A stretch of DNA of 7,221 nucleotides from an uncultured Pseudomonadota bacterium. GTDB taxonomy: Bacteria > Pseudomonadota > Alphaproteobacteria > Rs-D84. Made by a program: the position numbers and the translations under genes. The DNA lies in the NCBI GenBank assembly GCA_945483255.1, contig CALYRP010000045.1, positions 1 through 7,221 on the forward strand, read 5' to 3'. The notes under the pieces were generated by a model, which worked only from the letters and a program-made list of their open reading frames with translations, ran no database searches and was not told where the DNA came from. This document shows, piece by piece, positions 6,558 through 7,221 of this stretch; within the stretch, counting starts at the first letter, position 1, and the number at the start of each line of letters is the position of its first letter.

Positions 6558-7221
6558 TTATCTTCTGTCACTATAATCAGATGTAACTTTCTCATCTTTA
6601 TTAGCTTTTATGATTATATCTTCCTTGTTTATTGACGGCATTTTCTGAACTTTTGGTGTGCCATCAACAACACCTGTTGTATCCCAGCTCCAACAATATG
6701 GTGCCAGATAGTATGTACATGCAAATTTAGTTTTTGTAAGTGTACATTCACTGGTTGCTGGATCATAAGATGCATCAACCCAATAAAGTGCTTCTCTTCT
6801 TTTGTTACGACCTGCACCTGTTTTAAAGAAGAATTTTTCACCCTTTGAACAATAACCACTGGAGCTGTCACATGCGCCACATTCTGATGCATTTTCTCCT
6901 GTACATCCCATACCATTCGCTTCTATATTTGCTTTAAGCGCATATTTATCACATTGGTCTTTGTTATCTTTATGTACTTCTTCTGCGACAACACCTTCGA
7001 TAGAAGCAAGACGTTCTGAAATCTTGTCTGTTGCGGCATCCAATTGTGGTTGCAAGTCTTTTTCTGCCCGGGCATATCTTTGTCTTAATAATGCCAAAGT
7101 CTTATCTGCCAAAGTCTGGGTATAAGAATTCAACAGATTTGTAAATATCGCATCTTGTGTGCCATTATCATCGGTATTACGCTTGTTATTAAGCTTTGTA
7201 CGGCTCTGCACCGTCTTACCA
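6558..7221 (-). CDS. Unrecognised cysteine-containing protein, C-terminal 220 residues (5' end outside window)
   Basis: The frame runs open through the window end (codons read G-K-T before a GTG at 7209-7211), so that GTG is most likely an internal valine and the true start lies beyond base 7221. Counting from the first full codon, about 20-88 is polar and probably helical or coiled-coil (SYTQTLADKTLALLRQRYAR..., KISERLASIEGVVAEEV). A cysteine domain follows with C90, C106, C114-x2-C117, C124, C159, C168 and C176, including GCTGENASECGACDSSSGYC. A lysine-rich polar tail ends in SDYSDRR. Eight cysteines and the neighbourhood suggest an exported protein, but no signal peptide can be seen because the N-terminus is missing. 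Six of its eleven arginine codons are AGA, whereas those I read in the two paralogues are mostly CGN, so its codon use or origin differs. I do not recognise the family. Confidence 0.88.
   Translation of the reverse strand, partial: GKTVQSRTKLNNKRNTDDNGTQDAIFTNLLNSYTQTLADKTLALLRQRYARAEKDLQPQLDAATDKISERLASIEGVVAEEVHKDNKDQCDKYALKANIEANGMGCTGENASECGACDSSSGYCSKGEKFFFKTGAGRNKRREALYWVDASYDPATSECTLTKTKFACTYYLAPYCWSWDTTGVVDGTPKVQKMPSINKEDIIIKANKDEKVTSDYSDRR

Noticed and set aside
7209..7211. GTG as the true start of the 6558-7221 gene
   Set aside because: The frame is open upstream to the window edge and too little sequence remains to see a ribosome site or signal peptide; a continued gene is simpler.

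Overview
The window is AT-rich (roughly 40% GC by eye) and holds one truncated gene on the + strand and three genes on the - strand, the outermost of which is also truncated. The two large central genes encode secreted, very cysteine-rich proteins. Their opening motif (C-x6-C-M-D-A-x-C, then a GGRCQCS block) matches, from memory, unnamed proteins I associate with uncultured gut Alphaproteobacteria (RF32/Enterousia-like metagenome bins). That placement is recall plus style of sequence, not a search result. The Sec-type signal peptides and long acidic, extracytoplasmic proteins fit a Gram-negative host.

Layout. (1) Bases 1-762, +: the 3' end of a gene for an unrecognised protein with an acidic/proline-rich linker and a small alpha/beta C-terminal domain. 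(2) Bases 771-1042: an array of five 49-50 bp tandem repeats plus a partial sixth, each built around a CTCCCCC/GGGGGAG hairpin, filling the gap between two convergent genes. (3) Bases 1057-6320, -: a two-gene operon of paralogues, upstream gene at 3786-6320 (844 aa) and downstream gene at 1057-3783 (908 aa), separated by 2 bp. An extended -10 promoter and a strong Shine-Dalgarno precede the upstream gene. (4) Bases 6321-6557: the operon's leader and promoter region, plus a clear intrinsic terminator for the next gene. (5) Bases 6558-7221, -: the C-terminal 220 codons of a third, unrelated-looking protein with a helical stretch and eight cysteines.

Most notable: both mature paralogues contain 38 cysteines in the same order, with most spacings preserved, although the sequence between them has diverged. 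Each protein contains two copies of a strict C-x6-C-x6-C-x6-C block about 180 residues apart. The downstream paralogue carries an inserted hydrophobic Gly/Ala-rich segment between the 33rd and 34th cysteine that the upstream one lacks. A reasonable inference is a disulfide-stabilised envelope or surface pair, one partner soluble and one membrane-inserted, made together from one mRNA. Nothing in the sequence reveals the actual function.
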